Shown one piece after another: positions 43,345 to 55,234 of a stretch of 64,000 nucleotides of DNA. Where the stretch lies: positions 558,001 through 622,000 of the forward strand of contig NZ_FMAR01000001.1 of the NCBI RefSeq assembly GCF_900094705.1, read 5' to 3'. The notes beneath the pieces are model-generated. The model saw nothing but the letters and a program-made list of their open reading frames with translations. It was not told the origin of the DNA and ran no database searches. The first letter of the stretch is position 1, and each line of letters opens with the position of its first letter. The translations under genes were made by a program, and so were the position numbers. This stretch comes from Chitinophaga costaii (GTDB lineage: Bacteria; Bacteroidota; Bacteroidia; Chitinophagales; Chitinophagaceae).

Positions 43345-46218
43345 TTATTGTTTACCCACCCGCACCATCAGTACACCCTTTGCTGGTATATGGAAGCGGG
43401 TACCCAATTCCTTTTTATTCGATTCCAACAAGTCACATTCCCATAGGTGTAAGACTGCTTTGTTCCGGGCGGTAAATGTTACCTGTGTGGGAGACTCCGC
43501 AGCATTCACCAATTGCAGCACCACGCCATTACCATCGCTGGCAGGGTTTATATTTTCTACGTAGGCATTACCCGACTGCAACTGGAAAAACAAGCTTTCC
43601 GCCCCCGCGCCGGTAGCGGCGGCAACAACCAAAGGCTGGTGATTTTCCAGGCCGGTTTCATTTACTTCAGCAGCATTGTAAGCAGCGTGTGCGTGCAGAT
43701 AATAATGAAAAATTACCGGCCCTTCCTGGCTGTACCGGAAATTCGTATGCCACAAGTTGTTCATTACCCAGGAAGCAATGATTGGTTGCTGGTCAGTATA
43801 TGTGCGCCAAAGGGGTGAGTTATGCAATCCGCCCAGCAAACCGGCGGTGGGGTATTGCCCTATTTCAAACAGGGGGGCATCGGGGCTAGACCAGGTAATG
43901 CCATGATCCTTATCCGACACATCTACCCAACGCTGCAGGGTGTACCAATTCCGGTTGGAGAACGGCAACTGGTCCGACTCCGCGGTGATGCTGCTCCAGG
44001 GAATGTTATAGCGCACCTGTGCGCCAGGCAGATGAAAAGGAAATACAAAATGCAGGCTTTCCTTATCGCCGGTTGCTTTTTTATCGATGGTATTAATGAA
44101 AGCTACCCTGTCTACACCGGCCACCAGTTGTACCTCCCGGGTTAGTTGGTGGGTACCGTCGGCTTGGGCGCTCACCAACAAGCTAACCAACAGCGGACCG
44201 TTTTCCTTGACCCGGATACGCACGTCGTGTGCGGTTTTCAGACCGCCCACGGAATCGCCCACGAGGTAGTCGTATTGATTCAGGCCACCTGCATCTGCCA
44301 GGTTAGCGGCACTACCTGCTTTTTGCAGACTGCTGATATTGCCTGTGTGTGCATCTACCTGCACGGTATAAAAATCGTTTTTCAACGTATATCCGTTCAC
44401 GGTAGCCCTGTTTTTAACGAAGGCTTTGCCGGGGCTGATGTGGTAGCGCTGCTTACTAAAAGGGGCCTGCTGTGTAACCAGGAAAACCAGCTCCCCGCTG
44501 CTCAGCCGCTGTGATGGCAGTTTATGTCCATGGTTATCCGTTACCAGGTTGCCCCCTTGACTAAGGGCGGCAGGCACGGTTACCAAGGCGGTGCGGGTAT
44601 AGGCAAGCGTATTGTATACATCCACCGCATTGGGCAAGGCGTTATCTCCCGCTATGCTGGCGGTTAATAGTGCAGAAGACCGTGTCTGGGCCTGCAAGGC
44701 AAAGTTTTGTTTATAAGCCCACTGCGCTTTTACTTTAGGATCGGCTGGTTCGGACACACTATTGTAAGCGCCCCAGGTATGTTCATTGAACATCACCATA
44801 TCTATCCAGGCCTTATTAAAATCCGAAGCAGGATAATCGTTGCGGCCCCGCAGAGCCCAGATAGCGCCGGCCTGCTGCAAGGCATCTGAGGCGTTACGGG
44901 TGATTGCCGTTTCCTTTGCGCCAGAACTTATACCATCTGTCCAATACTCCGTGTAATCGCCGGCCACGGTTGGAATTTTGTCGTGGTAAGCTGCTTCAAC
45001 ATCCTGAAAGAATTGGTGGGTCGACGTAATCACCAAACGGGGCGAGGTATACCGCTCATTCCAGGCCTTCACCGCTTCGGGTAGTTCAGGATCAATGGGC
45101 GCATTATCGCTCATGGCCCAGGTAAGCAGGGTCATATTATACGGAAATCCTTTTTGCCGGAGATCTTCGAGGTAGCCGAACAACCAGGGATTCAGAAAAT
45201 TTTCGGAAGGCTTGCCGGTGTAAAACGGTGTAGGATTTTCTACTGTAAAGAAGTTGGGGATTTTATCCCCCTTCAGCATATAACCAATGGAGTAAGGCGA
45301 TGATTGCCAGAACAGCATCCGCTGCTTTCCGGAGGGCGATACCCAGTAGAATGGCTTGTCGCGCAGCTTGTCTGCTTCGCCTATACGGTCCGACGCATTG
45401 GGTGCACTCAAAAAATAATGGATCCCCGTAATATCCGACTGGGCACTAAGTCCCCAGGAAGCGCCCGGCACGTCGCCCTGGAACATAGTGTGTATCTCCA
45501 CCCCATTTTCTTTCGCAAGCTGTAAGCTGGTTTGAAACTGGTGCAGCAACTGTACCGGGCTGGTAGCGCTGGTATTCACATTGCCATAAGATCCATCCAG
45601 GTTTATCCATCCTTTTTTCACGGCTTCCCAGAACGCCGCTTTTTTTGCAGGGCTGGCCTTTGCCAGATAATTATCTACTACCCAGATTGCTTCAGTGTTC
45701 CATTTAAAGCGGGCCTCCAACGGATAATCTTGCGTGCGTTCCGCGATCTTAATGGCTTCATCTATGTTATTCATGTGAATGGCCAGCACCTTATCCTGCA
45801 CATTTGTATAGCCCACATCTACATGCGCATGCGGCAGGAGGTACACGCTCCATTGGCGGGCTGGGGGTACTAGCACACGAGCAGTATATGCGTTACCGTT
45901 AGTCATATATTTTACGGAGGCCTGCGTTTCTACCTCCACGGGCGCGCCGGGTAGGGGTAGTTCGTAATAGCGAAGACCTTCCTGGCCGGGCAAAATTTGC
46001 ACACTGTCTTCCAAACCATTGAACGAAATATATACCACACCCGGAGCATAGGCATTACCGCCATGAAACTCCAGGCGAGCCATGCGTGCCGGCTGGTCAT
46101 GGTAGCGAAGATAGGCGGGAGTAGCCTTGAGGCTTATGCCGGTAAATACTTGCTGTGCCAGGGCCGGAATGCCCCCTAACACACAGCCTGCCAGCCCTAT
46201 AAAAATGTTTATTTTCAT
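43345..46218 (-). CDS. Glycoside hydrolase family 38 (alpha-mannosidase-like)
   Basis: A 957-residue exported enzyme with a signal peptide (MKINIFIGLAGCVLGGIPALAQQ). The GH38 catalytic domain starts near residue 123: the zinc ligands His132 and Asp134 in LLPHAHVDVGYT, FKWNTEAIWVVDNYL, WINLDGSYGN, the nucleophile Asp249 in MFQGDVPGASWG, and the later metal-site MFNEHTWGAYNS. A linking three-helix segment and C-terminal beta domains follow. GH38 enzymes hydrolyse alpha-mannosides, often from N-glycans, but bacterial members include other specificities. It diverges from the GH109-like gene, consistent with host or fungal glycan breakdown. Confidence 0.9.
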   Translation of the reverse strand: MKINIFIGLAGCVLGGIPALAQQVFTGISLKATPAYLRYHDQPARMARLEFHGGNAYAPGVVYISFNGLEDSVQILPGQEGLRYYELPLPGAPVEVETQASVKYMTNGNAYTARVLVPPARQWSVYLLPHAHVDVGYTNVQDKVLAIHMNNIDEAIKIAERTQDYPLEARFKWNTEAIWVVDNYLAKASPAKKAAFWEAVKKGWINLDGSYGNVNTSATSPVQLLHQFQTSLQLAKENGVEIHTMFQGDVPGASWGLSAQSDITGIHYFLSAPNASDRIGEADKLRDKPFYWVSPSGKQRMLFWQSSPYSIGYMLKGDKIPNFFTVENPTPFYTGKPSENFLNPWLFGYLEDLRQKGFPYNMTLLTWAMSDNAPIDPELPEAVKAWNERYTSPRLVITSTHQFFQDVEAAYHDKIPTVAGDYTEYWTDGISSGAKETAITRNASDALQQAGAIWALRGRNDYPASDFNKAWIDMVMFNEHTWGAYNSVSEPADPKVKAQWAYKQNFALQAQTRSSALLTASIAGDNALPNAVDVYNTLAYTRTALVTVPAALSQGGNLVTDNHGHKLPSQRLSSGELVFLVTQQAPFSKQRYHISPGKAFVKNRATVNGYTLKNDFYTVQVDAHTGNISSLQKAGSAANLADAGGLNQYDYLVGDSVGGLKTAHDVRIRVKENGPLLVSLLVSAQADGTHQLTREVQLVAGVDRVAFINTIDKKATGDKESLHFVFPFHLPGAQVRYNIPWSSITAESDQLPFSNRNWYTLQRWVDVSDKDHGITWSSPDAPLFEIGQYPTAGLLGGLHNSPLWRTYTDQQPIIASWVMNNLWHTNFRYSQEGPVIFHYYLHAHAAYNAAEVNETGLENHQPLVVAAATGAGAESLFFQLQSGNAYVENINPASDGNGVVLQLVNAAESPTQVTFTARNKAVLHLWECDLLESNKKELGTRFHIPAKGVLMVRVGKQ

Positions 46219-48196
<1,978 letters not shown>

Positions 48197-48217
48197 ATAG
48201 TCCTTATATCTTATTTA

Positions 48218-48250
48218 AAAGCCCTGCAAAAAAATGCAGGGCTTTTTTTG
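48218..48250 (+). terminator. Intrinsic terminator of the GH109 gene
   Basis: AAAGCCCTGCA/TGCAGGGCTTT stem with an A-rich loop, then a run of Ts. It starts 22 nt after the stop codon. Confidence 0.88.
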
Positions 48251-48269
48251 TTACTTACAGAAAGGACCA

Positions 48270-48303
48270 TAAAAAAAGCCCCGCACTTTGCGAGGCCTTT
48301 TTA
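48270..48303 (-). terminator. Intrinsic terminator of the kinase-like gene
   Basis: GGCCTCGCA/TGCGGGGCT stem (one wobble, AAG loop) followed on the minus strand by a run of Ts, 32 nt past the stop at 48335. Confidence 0.82.
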
Positions 48304-48334
48304 CCACTTTGCATGCTTGTTCTCTATTCAAACA

Positions 48335-49408
48335 TTACTTCCTCAGGGGCGTTTTTAATGCCTGCTGAATTATTTCTTTAAAGGCATCTTCTTTTGCGGT
48401 GAGTTGCTGCAAGAGCACCAGTTGGTTATTAGCCCTTACAAGGTTATGTCCTCCGTAACGTGCGCCGTAGTAACGGTCGTTGTTCAGGTGATCGGTCAGG
48501 AAACGCAGGGCCTGCATATAGATCATGAACTTACCCGCGTACACCAGGTGCTGAAGTTCGGCTGCGGTGAGGCTATCCTTCATTTCGCTCAGATAGCCCG
48601 CTATAATGGCGGAGAAGTATGCATCGCGAATATTAATTTTGCTAAAATCCTCTTCTTCTTCTGTAACCGGGGAGAGATAAGTGCGCAACATGTCGCCCAG
48701 GTCGCTGATAAAATAACCAGGCATCACCGTATCAAGGTCTATCACACAAAGTCCTTGCCCCTCCTCATCAAACAGTACATTGCTAATTTTAGTGTCGTGG
48801 TGAGTAACGCGCAATTTAAATTGTGGGTCCTGCCGTATATGCCGGTAGGTAGTCTCGATATCCCGAAACTGCTGCACCAAGGCAATGCTATCATGGGCTG
48901 CCGCAATGCGGGAAAGATCGCCCTCCCGCAACACCGACTGGAACTGGGTATAACGCAGGGACAGGTCGTGAAAGCCTGCCAGCGTGGTGCGCAACTGCTG
49001 ATAGGGAAAGCCTTCCAGCAGGCGCGTAAAACGACCAAACTGCCGCGCAGCCTCATAGGCCATGGCCGGTGAGGTTACCACGTCGTACGCCTTAGAAGGC
49101 CCAATGAAAGGCAGGAGGCGAAAATATCCGGTTATATCGCGTACAATACCTGCGCCATCTAAAGAGGCTACAGGTTCTGGAAATAAATATCCTGGCGCAT
49201 GCTGGCGCAGATACGCTGCCAGGGAGCTAATATTCACGGCAATATTATCCGGTTGTTGAAACACATCCTGGTTAATCTGTTGCAGTATATAATCGCGGCC
49301 CCCAGGCGCCTCCACTTTCCAAGTACGGTTTATTAACCCGCTGCCAAAGGGAGTAATCTTGCATTGCGCTGCGTTCAATCCGTATGCGTGAAGTATCGAC
49401 GGCAACAT
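48335..49408 (-). CDS. Aminoglycoside-phosphotransferase-fold sugar kinase (NahK-like)
   Basis: From the ATG at 49408 the protein has 357 residues (the frame runs 23 codons further upstream, but that part is atypical and would overlap the promoter). APH-fold motifs: ITPFGSGLINRTWKV as nucleotide loop, YILQQINQDVF with the ATP lysine position replaced by Gln-Gln context, the catalytic VTHHDTKISNVLFD and the metal-binding VIDLDTVMPGYFISDLGD. The HHDTK/VIDLDTVMPG pair is close to N-acetylhexosamine 1-kinases, which phosphorylate GlcNAc or GalNAc at C1. Being next to a GH109-type gene and sharing its operator supports an amino-sugar role. Substrate inferred only. Confidence 0.8.
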   Translation of the reverse strand: MLPSILHAYGLNAAQCKITPFGSGLINRTWKVEAPGGRDYILQQINQDVFQQPDNIAVNISSLAAYLRQHAPGYLFPEPVASLDGAGIVRDITGYFRLLPFIGPSKAYDVVTSPAMAYEAARQFGRFTRLLEGFPYQQLRTTLAGFHDLSLRYTQFQSVLREGDLSRIAAAHDSIALVQQFRDIETTYRHIRQDPQFKLRVTHHDTKISNVLFDEEGQGLCVIDLDTVMPGYFISDLGDMLRTYLSPVTEEEEDFSKINIRDAYFSAIIAGYLSEMKDSLTAAELQHLVYAGKFMIYMQALRFLTDHLNNDRYYGARYGGHNLVRANNQLVLLQQLTAKEDAFKEIIQQALKTPLRK

Positions 49409-49849
49409 GCGATTTATAAAGTTGAATGGTCTGTTGATAAATTCCGCACTAAGGTAATACCCACACACAGTTAACATCCATGCAAACGCTTGCGCAAAAT
49501 CTCACAATCGCTTGCGTAACCATTCTTTAGTGATTTTATGATCGTATAACCAGTAACATAACATCCAGGCACATCCTGATAGTTGAAGCAAGGGTAGCGA
49601 AAATGAACTCCTTGTAAAACATATAATAAAAATATAATATAAAAATACGCTTATAGTCACCGTAGCATTATCGTTTACCTGTAAGCTACAAATCTTGGGG
49701 AGGCCATTGAACTTACCAATCAAGTATGCAGTGATCCAATATCCAGGCACTGAGAATACCCTTCTATATTATTTTATGCGTTAAATCGCTCGTTTTTAAA
49801 TATTTTTATAGCAGTGAACACATTATATACAGGTGGGCTGTTGTAAGGG
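49409..49849. promoter_or_regulatory. Control region upstream of the kinase-like gene and the ECF sigma gene
   Basis: A 441-nt AT-rich gap. GCAAACGCTTGC at 49482-49493, within ATGCAAACGCTTG, is the third copy of the LacI-like operator, 74 nt upstream of the kinase start. A doubtful small frame (49502-49750, minus) lies here as well. No clear -7/-33 pair was found for the sigma-factor gene. Confidence 0.5.
49502..49750 (-). CDS. Doubtful small membrane protein, 82 aa
   Basis: An ATG-started frame of 82 codons with a hydrophobic centre (VFLYYIFIICFTRSSFSLPLLQLSGCAWMLCYWLYD) and a basic end (KEWLRKRL). Its base composition is that of an AT-rich spacer rather than of the neighbouring genes, and I know no similar protein. 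It is listed only because a small membrane protein cannot be excluded. Confidence 0.2.
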   Translation of the reverse strand: MPGYWITAYLIGKFNGLPKICSLQVNDNATVTISVFLYYIFIICFTRSSFSLPLLQLSGCAWMLCYWLYDHKITKEWLRKRL

Positions 49850-50461
49850 ATGGAAGAACGTTTATATACAGAAGAGATTTTATTACAGCGGTTTGCGGCC
49901 GGCGACCCCACTGCTTTTCAGTTTATTTTTCGTCAACACTACCAGGCGCTTTGTTATTTTGCCAATTCCATCGTGGCAAACGATCAGGAAGCGGAAGACC
50001 TGGTACAGGAATCTTTTTCCAAGCTCTGGGACAAACGCAACGGTTTCGGATCGGCCAGCAGTATTAAAGCCTTCCTTTTCATTAGCACTAAAAACGCTTC
50101 CCTCAATTTTATTAAAAGCCGGGAACGGCATTCCCTGAAAGAAAAAGAGTTTTCTTATTTGCACCCCGAGGAGGAATCGCTGGACATAAACAGGTTTGAC
50201 CCTGTGTTGACGGAAACGGAGATCATGCAGCAACTGTATGCGGAAATAGAACGGCTGCCCAACCAGTGCCGCCGCATCTTTAAAATGAGTTACCTGGAAG
50301 GCCGGAAAAACGAAGACATTGCCAATACCCTTCACCTCTCTTATAATACCGTACGCGCCCAAAAGCTACGGGCACTTAAACTCATCCGCAGTGGCCTGCT
50401 CAAAAAAAATATCCTTCCCCTGCTAGGCATGTACCTGGTACTACTCCGCCACACACATTAA
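49850..50461 (+). CDS. ECF RNA polymerase sigma factor
   Basis: A 203-residue sigma-70 family ECF factor of the FecI-like group common in Bacteroidota. Region 2 shows FIFRQHYQALCYFANSIVANDQEAEDLVQESFSKLW (about 25-60), and region 4 shows IERLPNQCRRIFKMSYLEGRKNEDIANTLHLSYNTVRAQKLRALKLIR (about 133-180). It lies 88 nt before the fecR gene and drives, by analogy, the susCD operon downstream when the receptor senses its ligand. Confidence 0.93.
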   Translation: MEERLYTEEILLQRFAAGDPTAFQFIFRQHYQALCYFANSIVANDQEAEDLVQESFSKLWDKRNGFGSASSIKAFLFISTKNASLNFIKSRERHSLKEKEFSYLHPEEESLDINRFDPVLTETEIMQQLYAEIERLPNQCRRIFKMSYLEGRKNEDIANTLHLSYNTVRAQKLRALKLIRSGLLKKNILPLLGMYLVLLRHTH

Positions 50462-50549
50462 CTTCTGCTATTAGAATTTTTTTAACGAATTAGACCATTT
50501 TCTTTAATCGAAACCAATTTGCTGTTGTTTTTATATCAAAAGCGCAAAA

Positions 50550-51728
50550 TTGGAAGCAGATCAACATAAAGAACTTTTCCCTTTCTTACAACGGGCAGCT
50601 TACCTGATCCGCCAGCACCAGCAGGGCTTGCTGACGGCGGCAGAGCAGGAAGAATTGCATACGTGGATCGGTGCTTCTTTAGAAAACCAGCGCTTATTTG
50701 ATCAAATGACGGATCCTGCTTTTCTACAGGAACACCTCCACCGATTCGAAAAATTTGATACGGAAGCTGGCTGGAACAATTTCCGTGCTTTACATTTCCC
50801 CTCCCGGCAGGCGCGCCTGCGCCCGCTTTTTGGATGGTGGAGTGCTGCCGCCATTTTGTTAATGCTGGTGGGCATCGGCTTATTCTTTCGCCACCAGTCT
50901 TCCACATCCCGCCCCCTGGCGGCCATCCAGGCTTCACCGGTGGTGCCGGGCCATTCCCGTGCTTTGCTTACCCTGGCCGATGGATCGGTGATACCGCTGG
51001 ATAGCAATGGTAACCGGGTAATTGCCCAACAAGGAGCTACAGTGCAGCAACAAAATGGTCAGCTGCAATACCTGGCCCAAGGCGATGCCACTACGGCCAT
51101 GAATATGCTCACCACGCCCCGGGGCGGGCAGTTTCGCCTTACCCTGCCAGACGGCACGAAAGTGTGGCTAAATGCAGCCTCTTCCATCCGCTACCCTACC
51201 GCCTTTACCGGCACGCAGCGCACCGTGGAGATCAGGGGGGAAGCTTACTTTGAAGTAGCGCCTGTGGCTAACAAACCCTTTACCGTAAAAATCAATCAAA
51301 ATACCAGCATAGCCGTATTAGGCACGGGATTTAACGTGAACGCCTATACGGATGAGCCTTTTATCCGCACCACCCTCATAGAAGGCGCTATCAGCGTTCA
51401 TACCGGAAACACTTCCAGGGTACTGGCCCCCGGCCAGCAAGCCCTGGTAAATGGCCCTGCCATACAGGTAAGCGACCATGCAGACACTACGGCCATACTA
51501 GCCTGGAAAAGAGAAGCTTTTTATTTCCAGGAAGCAGACATCTCCTCCGTTATGCGGCAACTATCGCGTTGGTACGACGTAACGGTGGTGTATGAAGGCA
51601 GTATGCCCTCCAGGCGTTTTCAGGGCGAAATAGAACGCAACCTGCCGCTTGCAGACGTATTGGAAGGACTGGAAAGTACCGGCATCCATTTTCGCCTGCA
51701 AGGCCGCACAATTATTGTAACACCATAA
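50550..51728 (+). CDS. FecR-family anti-sigma factor
   Basis: A 392-residue protein. No ATG lies near the beginning; the TTG at 50550 gives the natural N-terminus EADQHKELFPFLQRAAYLIRQH and is the likely start. The cytoplasmic sigma-binding part (1 to about 85) is followed by a membrane helix (about 92-112, WWSAAAILLMLVGIGLFF) and a periplasmic FecR domain (TTPRGGQFRLTLPDGTKVWLNAASSIRYP, RTVEIRGEAYFEVAP, ISVHTGN) and a DUF4974-type STN-like end (FYFQEADISSVMRQLSRWYDVTVVYEG). It transmits the signal from the SusC N-terminal STN domain to the sigma factor. Confidence 0.92.
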   Translation: MEADQHKELFPFLQRAAYLIRQHQQGLLTAAEQEELHTWIGASLENQRLFDQMTDPAFLQEHLHRFEKFDTEAGWNNFRALHFPSRQARLRPLFGWWSAAAILLMLVGIGLFFRHQSSTSRPLAAIQASPVVPGHSRALLTLADGSVIPLDSNGNRVIAQQGATVQQQNGQLQYLAQGDATTAMNMLTTPRGGQFRLTLPDGTKVWLNAASSIRYPTAFTGTQRTVEIRGEAYFEVAPVANKPFTVKINQNTSIAVLGTGFNVNAYTDEPFIRTTLIEGAISVHTGNTSRVLAPGQQALVNGPAIQVSDHADTTAILAWKREAFYFQEADISSVMRQLSRWYDVTVVYEGSMPSRRFQGEIERNLPLADVLEGLESTGIHFRLQGRTIIVTP

Positions 51729-51799
51729 CAAGCCACCAATATTTTTTGTCCGTTGCCATCGAATGTAAATCCCTAACACGCTTTAGCGAAAGTAATGTC

Positions 51800-51861
51800 A
51801 TGCCGTATAAAAAAAACCGGAGGTGATTGGACCCACCCCCGGCTAAATAGTAAGACGGCAT
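51800..51861. other. Two-tier RNA hairpin between fecR and susC
   Basis: An outer stem ATGCCGT/ACGGCAT (51800-51806, 51855-51861) encloses an inner hairpin CCGGAGGTG/CACCCCCGG (51817-51825 and 51834-51842, one mismatch, 8-nt loop). An A8 run precedes the inner stem, so on the minus strand it reads as hairpin plus T run. It may be a structured leader of susC mRNA or an end point for antisense transcription. Confidence 0.45.
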
Positions 51862-51919
51862 ACGTACTAAGGTTGCACATACTTAAATACCTATTCCTCC
51901 ATCTTAACAATGCAAATCT

Positions 51920-54900
51920 ATGCAATTGAATGATCATGGTAAAGGCCCCGTCATGCCGGGACTTTCCTCAACCAAAATCGCGCTTATTATGAGATTGACG
52001 CTTGTTCTCATGATTGTTGCCACACTCAAAGTATCGGCGGGTGTATTTGCCCAAACGGTATCGGTATCGGTAAAAAATGCTTCCATAGAAGAAGTATTAT
52101 CCATGGTGAAACGCCAAACGGGCTATCTTTTCTTTTACGACCGCGATCTGCTGCGCACCGTAAAACCGGTGACCATCAAGGCAGATCGCACGACCCTGCC
52201 CCTATTCCTGGCCGCAGTATTTAAAGACCTGCCGCTGGATTATGTGATCAAGGACAAAACTATTTTCATTAAAAAGAAAATCCAGCCCGCCACCAGCACA
52301 CTGCCCGCAACAGCCAGTGAGGCCGTGCAGGGGCCTATAAGTGGCTGGGTAAAAGATGCCAGCGGCACGCCCCTGATCGGTGTAACCATTAAAATAAAGG
52401 GTACTAGTACCGGCGCCATTACCGACCCACAGGGGCAGTTTACCATCAACGCAAAGCCCGGCGACAGACTGGTGATCTCTTATGTAGGATATGCTACAAC
52501 AGAGGTAGGCGTAGGCAATGGCCCCTTGCAGATTACCTTGCAGGCGCAGACCAGCGGCCTGGATGAAACGGTGATCATTGGCTACGGTACCACCAGCAAA
52601 CGGAATAATACCGGCTCCGTATCCAGCCTGAAAGCGGCAGACATTGCCGACCAGCCGGTGCTGGACCCGCTCGCCGCCATGCAGGGCCGTATCTCCGGCC
52701 TGTTTATTACTTCTTCCAGCGGCCTGCCCGGTTCCAATTTTAAAGTAGTGCTGCGGAGGCAAAGCTCCATCCTGAACCCTAACGACCCGCTGTACATCAT
52801 AGACGGAGTGCCTTACTATTCGGAACCGCTAAACCAGTTCACGTCGGCTAACGGTAAACAAAGCCCGCTTGCTTCTATTAACCCTTCCGACATAGAACGC
52901 ATAGACGTGCTGAAAGATGCAGACGCCACGGCCATCTATGGCTCCCGTGGTGCCAATGGCGTGATCCTGGTAACGACTAAAAAAGGAAAGGCTGGCCATA
53001 CCCGCACCAGTTTTAATGTATACACCGGCGCCAGCCAGGTAGTCAATACCGTGGACATGCTAAACACGCCGCAATATGTGCAGATGCGTAAAGAGGCATA
53101 CGCCAACGATAACAAAACCTACGATGCCGAATCGGCACCCGACCTTACGATATGGAACCAGCAGAAAACCACCGACTGGCAGAAATTTATCATCGGCAGC
53201 ACCGCGCATACCACCGAAGCACAGGGATCTGTGTCTGGCGGTAATGAGCAAACACAGTTCCTGCTGAGTGGCACCTATCACAAGGAAACCACGGTTATGC
53301 CGGGCAGCCTGGGCTTCCAGCGCGGCTCCGCCCACTTTAACCTGAACCACACCAACGAAAACGGACGGTTTAATGTGACGGCTTCCCTAAATTATAATGC
53401 CAGCACAGACCGTTCCCTGGCTTCCGATCTTACTTCCTTCTATAATATGTCGCCCAACTACCCGCTGTACGATAGCACGGGTGCTTATTATTGGTTCAGT
53501 AACCTGCAAAACCCGCAGGCCTATTTACTGCGCAAATCGGAAGTGCGAACCAATAACCTGGTTGCCAACAGTACCCTGCGCTATACCCTGCTGCCCGGCC
53601 TGAACCTCAAGGCTAACCTGGGATATAACCGGACAGACATGAAACAAACGCAGCTTTACCCGAATGCCACCTTTAACCCGATGACTTCTACCGGCAGCAT
53701 GTCTTACTTCGGCAACTCCGATGTAGAATCTTACATCGTAGAGCCACAGGTAGATTATAATAAGAAAATCGCAAAAGGGGATCTGCAGGTAATGGTGGGC
53801 GGCACCTGGCAGCAAAGCATCCGCCAGGGACAATCTGTTATAGCCACCGGTTTTTCCAGCGACGCGTTGTTAGGCGACCAGCAGGCCGCCAGCCTGATTA
53901 CACCCAAACCTTCTATGTATAACTTTTACCGCTACACGTCTATATTTGGCAGGATCAATTATAACTGGGAAGAAAAATATTTGCTGAATGCTACCTTCCG
54001 CCGCGATGGCTCCACCCGTTTCGGGCCGGGCAATCGTTTCGGCAACTTCGGCGCCATTGGGGCCGCCTGGATATTCAGCAAGGAAGCATTTATCAAAGAG
54101 GGCAGCTTCCTGAGCTTTGGTAAACTGCGCGCCAGCATAGGTGTAGCCGGCAACGACAACATCGGCGACTATCAATACCTGGATAGCTGGACCTCCAATG
54201 CTTATCCTTATGATGGCGTATCGGGGCTGTCCCCTTCCCGCCTGCCTAATCCAAATTATAAATGGGAAGAAAACAATAAAAAGGAAGTGGGCCTGGAACT
54301 GGGTTTCCTGAAAGACCGCATTCTGTTTAACACCAACTTCTATTATAACATTTCCGATAATCAACTGGTAGACTATGCACTGAGTCCGCAGGTAGGTTTC
54401 CCATCCATCACCGCCAACCTGCCTGCCAAGGTAATGAACAGCGGATGGGAGTTTGAGGTAAATACCATCAACATTCAGCACAAAGAATTTACCTGGAGAA
54501 CATCCGCCAATGTGTCCATCAACAAAAACAAACTGAAATCTTTCCCGAATATCGAGTCTTCTTCTTATAAAGATCAATATGTAGTAGGAAAGCCGCTTTC
54601 TATTGTGAAAGGCTATCAATTTATGGGATTAGACCCTCAGACCGGGCGCGCTAACTTTTCCACCCATGGCGATGCCCCGGATGCGCCCACCGAATATGAT
54701 GATTATGTGATCCTGGGTAAACAGTCGCCCGACTTCTATGGCGGTTTGCAAAACTCCTTTTCCTTTAAAGGGTTTACCCTGGATTTCCTGCTGCAATTTG
54801 TAAAACAGGAAGGGCCAGGCATTGATTATGGTTATGGCGTTTCCGCCATTGGTGCATTGGCCAACCAGGACCTGCGCGCCCTGGACCGCTGGCAGCACGC

Positions 54901-55198
54901 CGGCCAGGCAACAAGTGTTCCGGCAGCCACTACTACAGACGGCACTGCCAATTTCCAAGCCTATAGCCTGTCTTCGGCCAACTGGGACGATGCATCTTAC
55001 ATCCGCCTCAAAAATGTGGCCCTGCACTACGACCTGTCTAAATATACCCGGCGTTGGAAGATCACAAACGTGAATGTGTATGCCACCGCGCAAAACCTGT
55101 TCACCATCACCAACTACTCCGGCATGGATCCTGAAACACAGGGCACGGTAATGCCGCCTTTGAAAACATATACGATCGGTTTACAGTTTTCGCTGTAA
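51920..55198 (+). CDS. SusC/RagA-type TonB-dependent receptor with STN domain
   Basis: A 1092-residue outer-membrane transporter. Domain order: signal peptide (about 20-45), STN signalling domain (about 46-120, SVKNASIEEVLSMVKRQTGYLFFYD), carboxypeptidase-like beta domain (about 140-220, ISGWVKDASGTPLIGVTIKIKG), plug (about 225-370, with NPNDPLYIIDGVPYYSEPLNQ and IERIDVLKDADATAIYGSRGANGVILVTTKKGK), and a 22-strand barrel to the end. The STN domain matches the upstream ECF sigma/FecR pair, so the receptor also signals. With SusD it imports an oligosaccharide or peptide ligand; the substrate cannot be told. Confidence 0.95.
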   Translation: MQLNDHGKGPVMPGLSSTKIALIMRLTLVLMIVATLKVSAGVFAQTVSVSVKNASIEEVLSMVKRQTGYLFFYDRDLLRTVKPVTIKADRTTLPLFLAAVFKDLPLDYVIKDKTIFIKKKIQPATSTLPATASEAVQGPISGWVKDASGTPLIGVTIKIKGTSTGAITDPQGQFTINAKPGDRLVISYVGYATTEVGVGNGPLQITLQAQTSGLDETVIIGYGTTSKRNNTGSVSSLKAADIADQPVLDPLAAMQGRISGLFITSSSGLPGSNFKVVLRRQSSILNPNDPLYIIDGVPYYSEPLNQFTSANGKQSPLASINPSDIERIDVLKDADATAIYGSRGANGVILVTTKKGKAGHTRTSFNVYTGASQVVNTVDMLNTPQYVQMRKEAYANDNKTYDAESAPDLTIWNQQKTTDWQKFIIGSTAHTTEAQGSVSGGNEQTQFLLSGTYHKETTVMPGSLGFQRGSAHFNLNHTNENGRFNVTASLNYNASTDRSLASDLTSFYNMSPNYPLYDSTGAYYWFSNLQNPQAYLLRKSEVRTNNLVANSTLRYTLLPGLNLKANLGYNRTDMKQTQLYPNATFNPMTSTGSMSYFGNSDVESYIVEPQVDYNKKIAKGDLQVMVGGTWQQSIRQGQSVIATGFSSDALLGDQQAASLITPKPSMYNFYRYTSIFGRINYNWEEKYLLNATFRRDGSTRFGPGNRFGNFGAIGAAWIFSKEAFIKEGSFLSFGKLRASIGVAGNDNIGDYQYLDSWTSNAYPYDGVSGLSPSRLPNPNYKWEENNKKEVGLELGFLKDRILFNTNFYYNISDNQLVDYALSPQVGFPSITANLPAKVMNSGWEFEVNTINIQHKEFTWRTSANVSINKNKLKSFPNIESSSYKDQYVVGKPLSIVKGYQFMGLDPQTGRANFSTHGDAPDAPTEYDDYVILGKQSPDFYGGLQNSFSFKGFTLDFLLQFVKQEGPGIDYGYGVSAIGALANQDLRALDRWQHAGQATSVPAATTTDGTANFQAYSLSSANWDDASYIRLKNVALHYDLSKYTRRWKITNVNVYATAQNLFTITNYSGMDPETQGTVMPPLKTYTIGLQFSL

Positions 55199-55234
55199 TG
55201 ACCGCTTATACCGTAGACCAATAAAAGCTTTAAC

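Noticed and set aside
54629..55093. Long antisense frames in the susC gene and many others across the window
   Set aside because: They are mirror images of strong coding genes with good domain evidence on the other strand.
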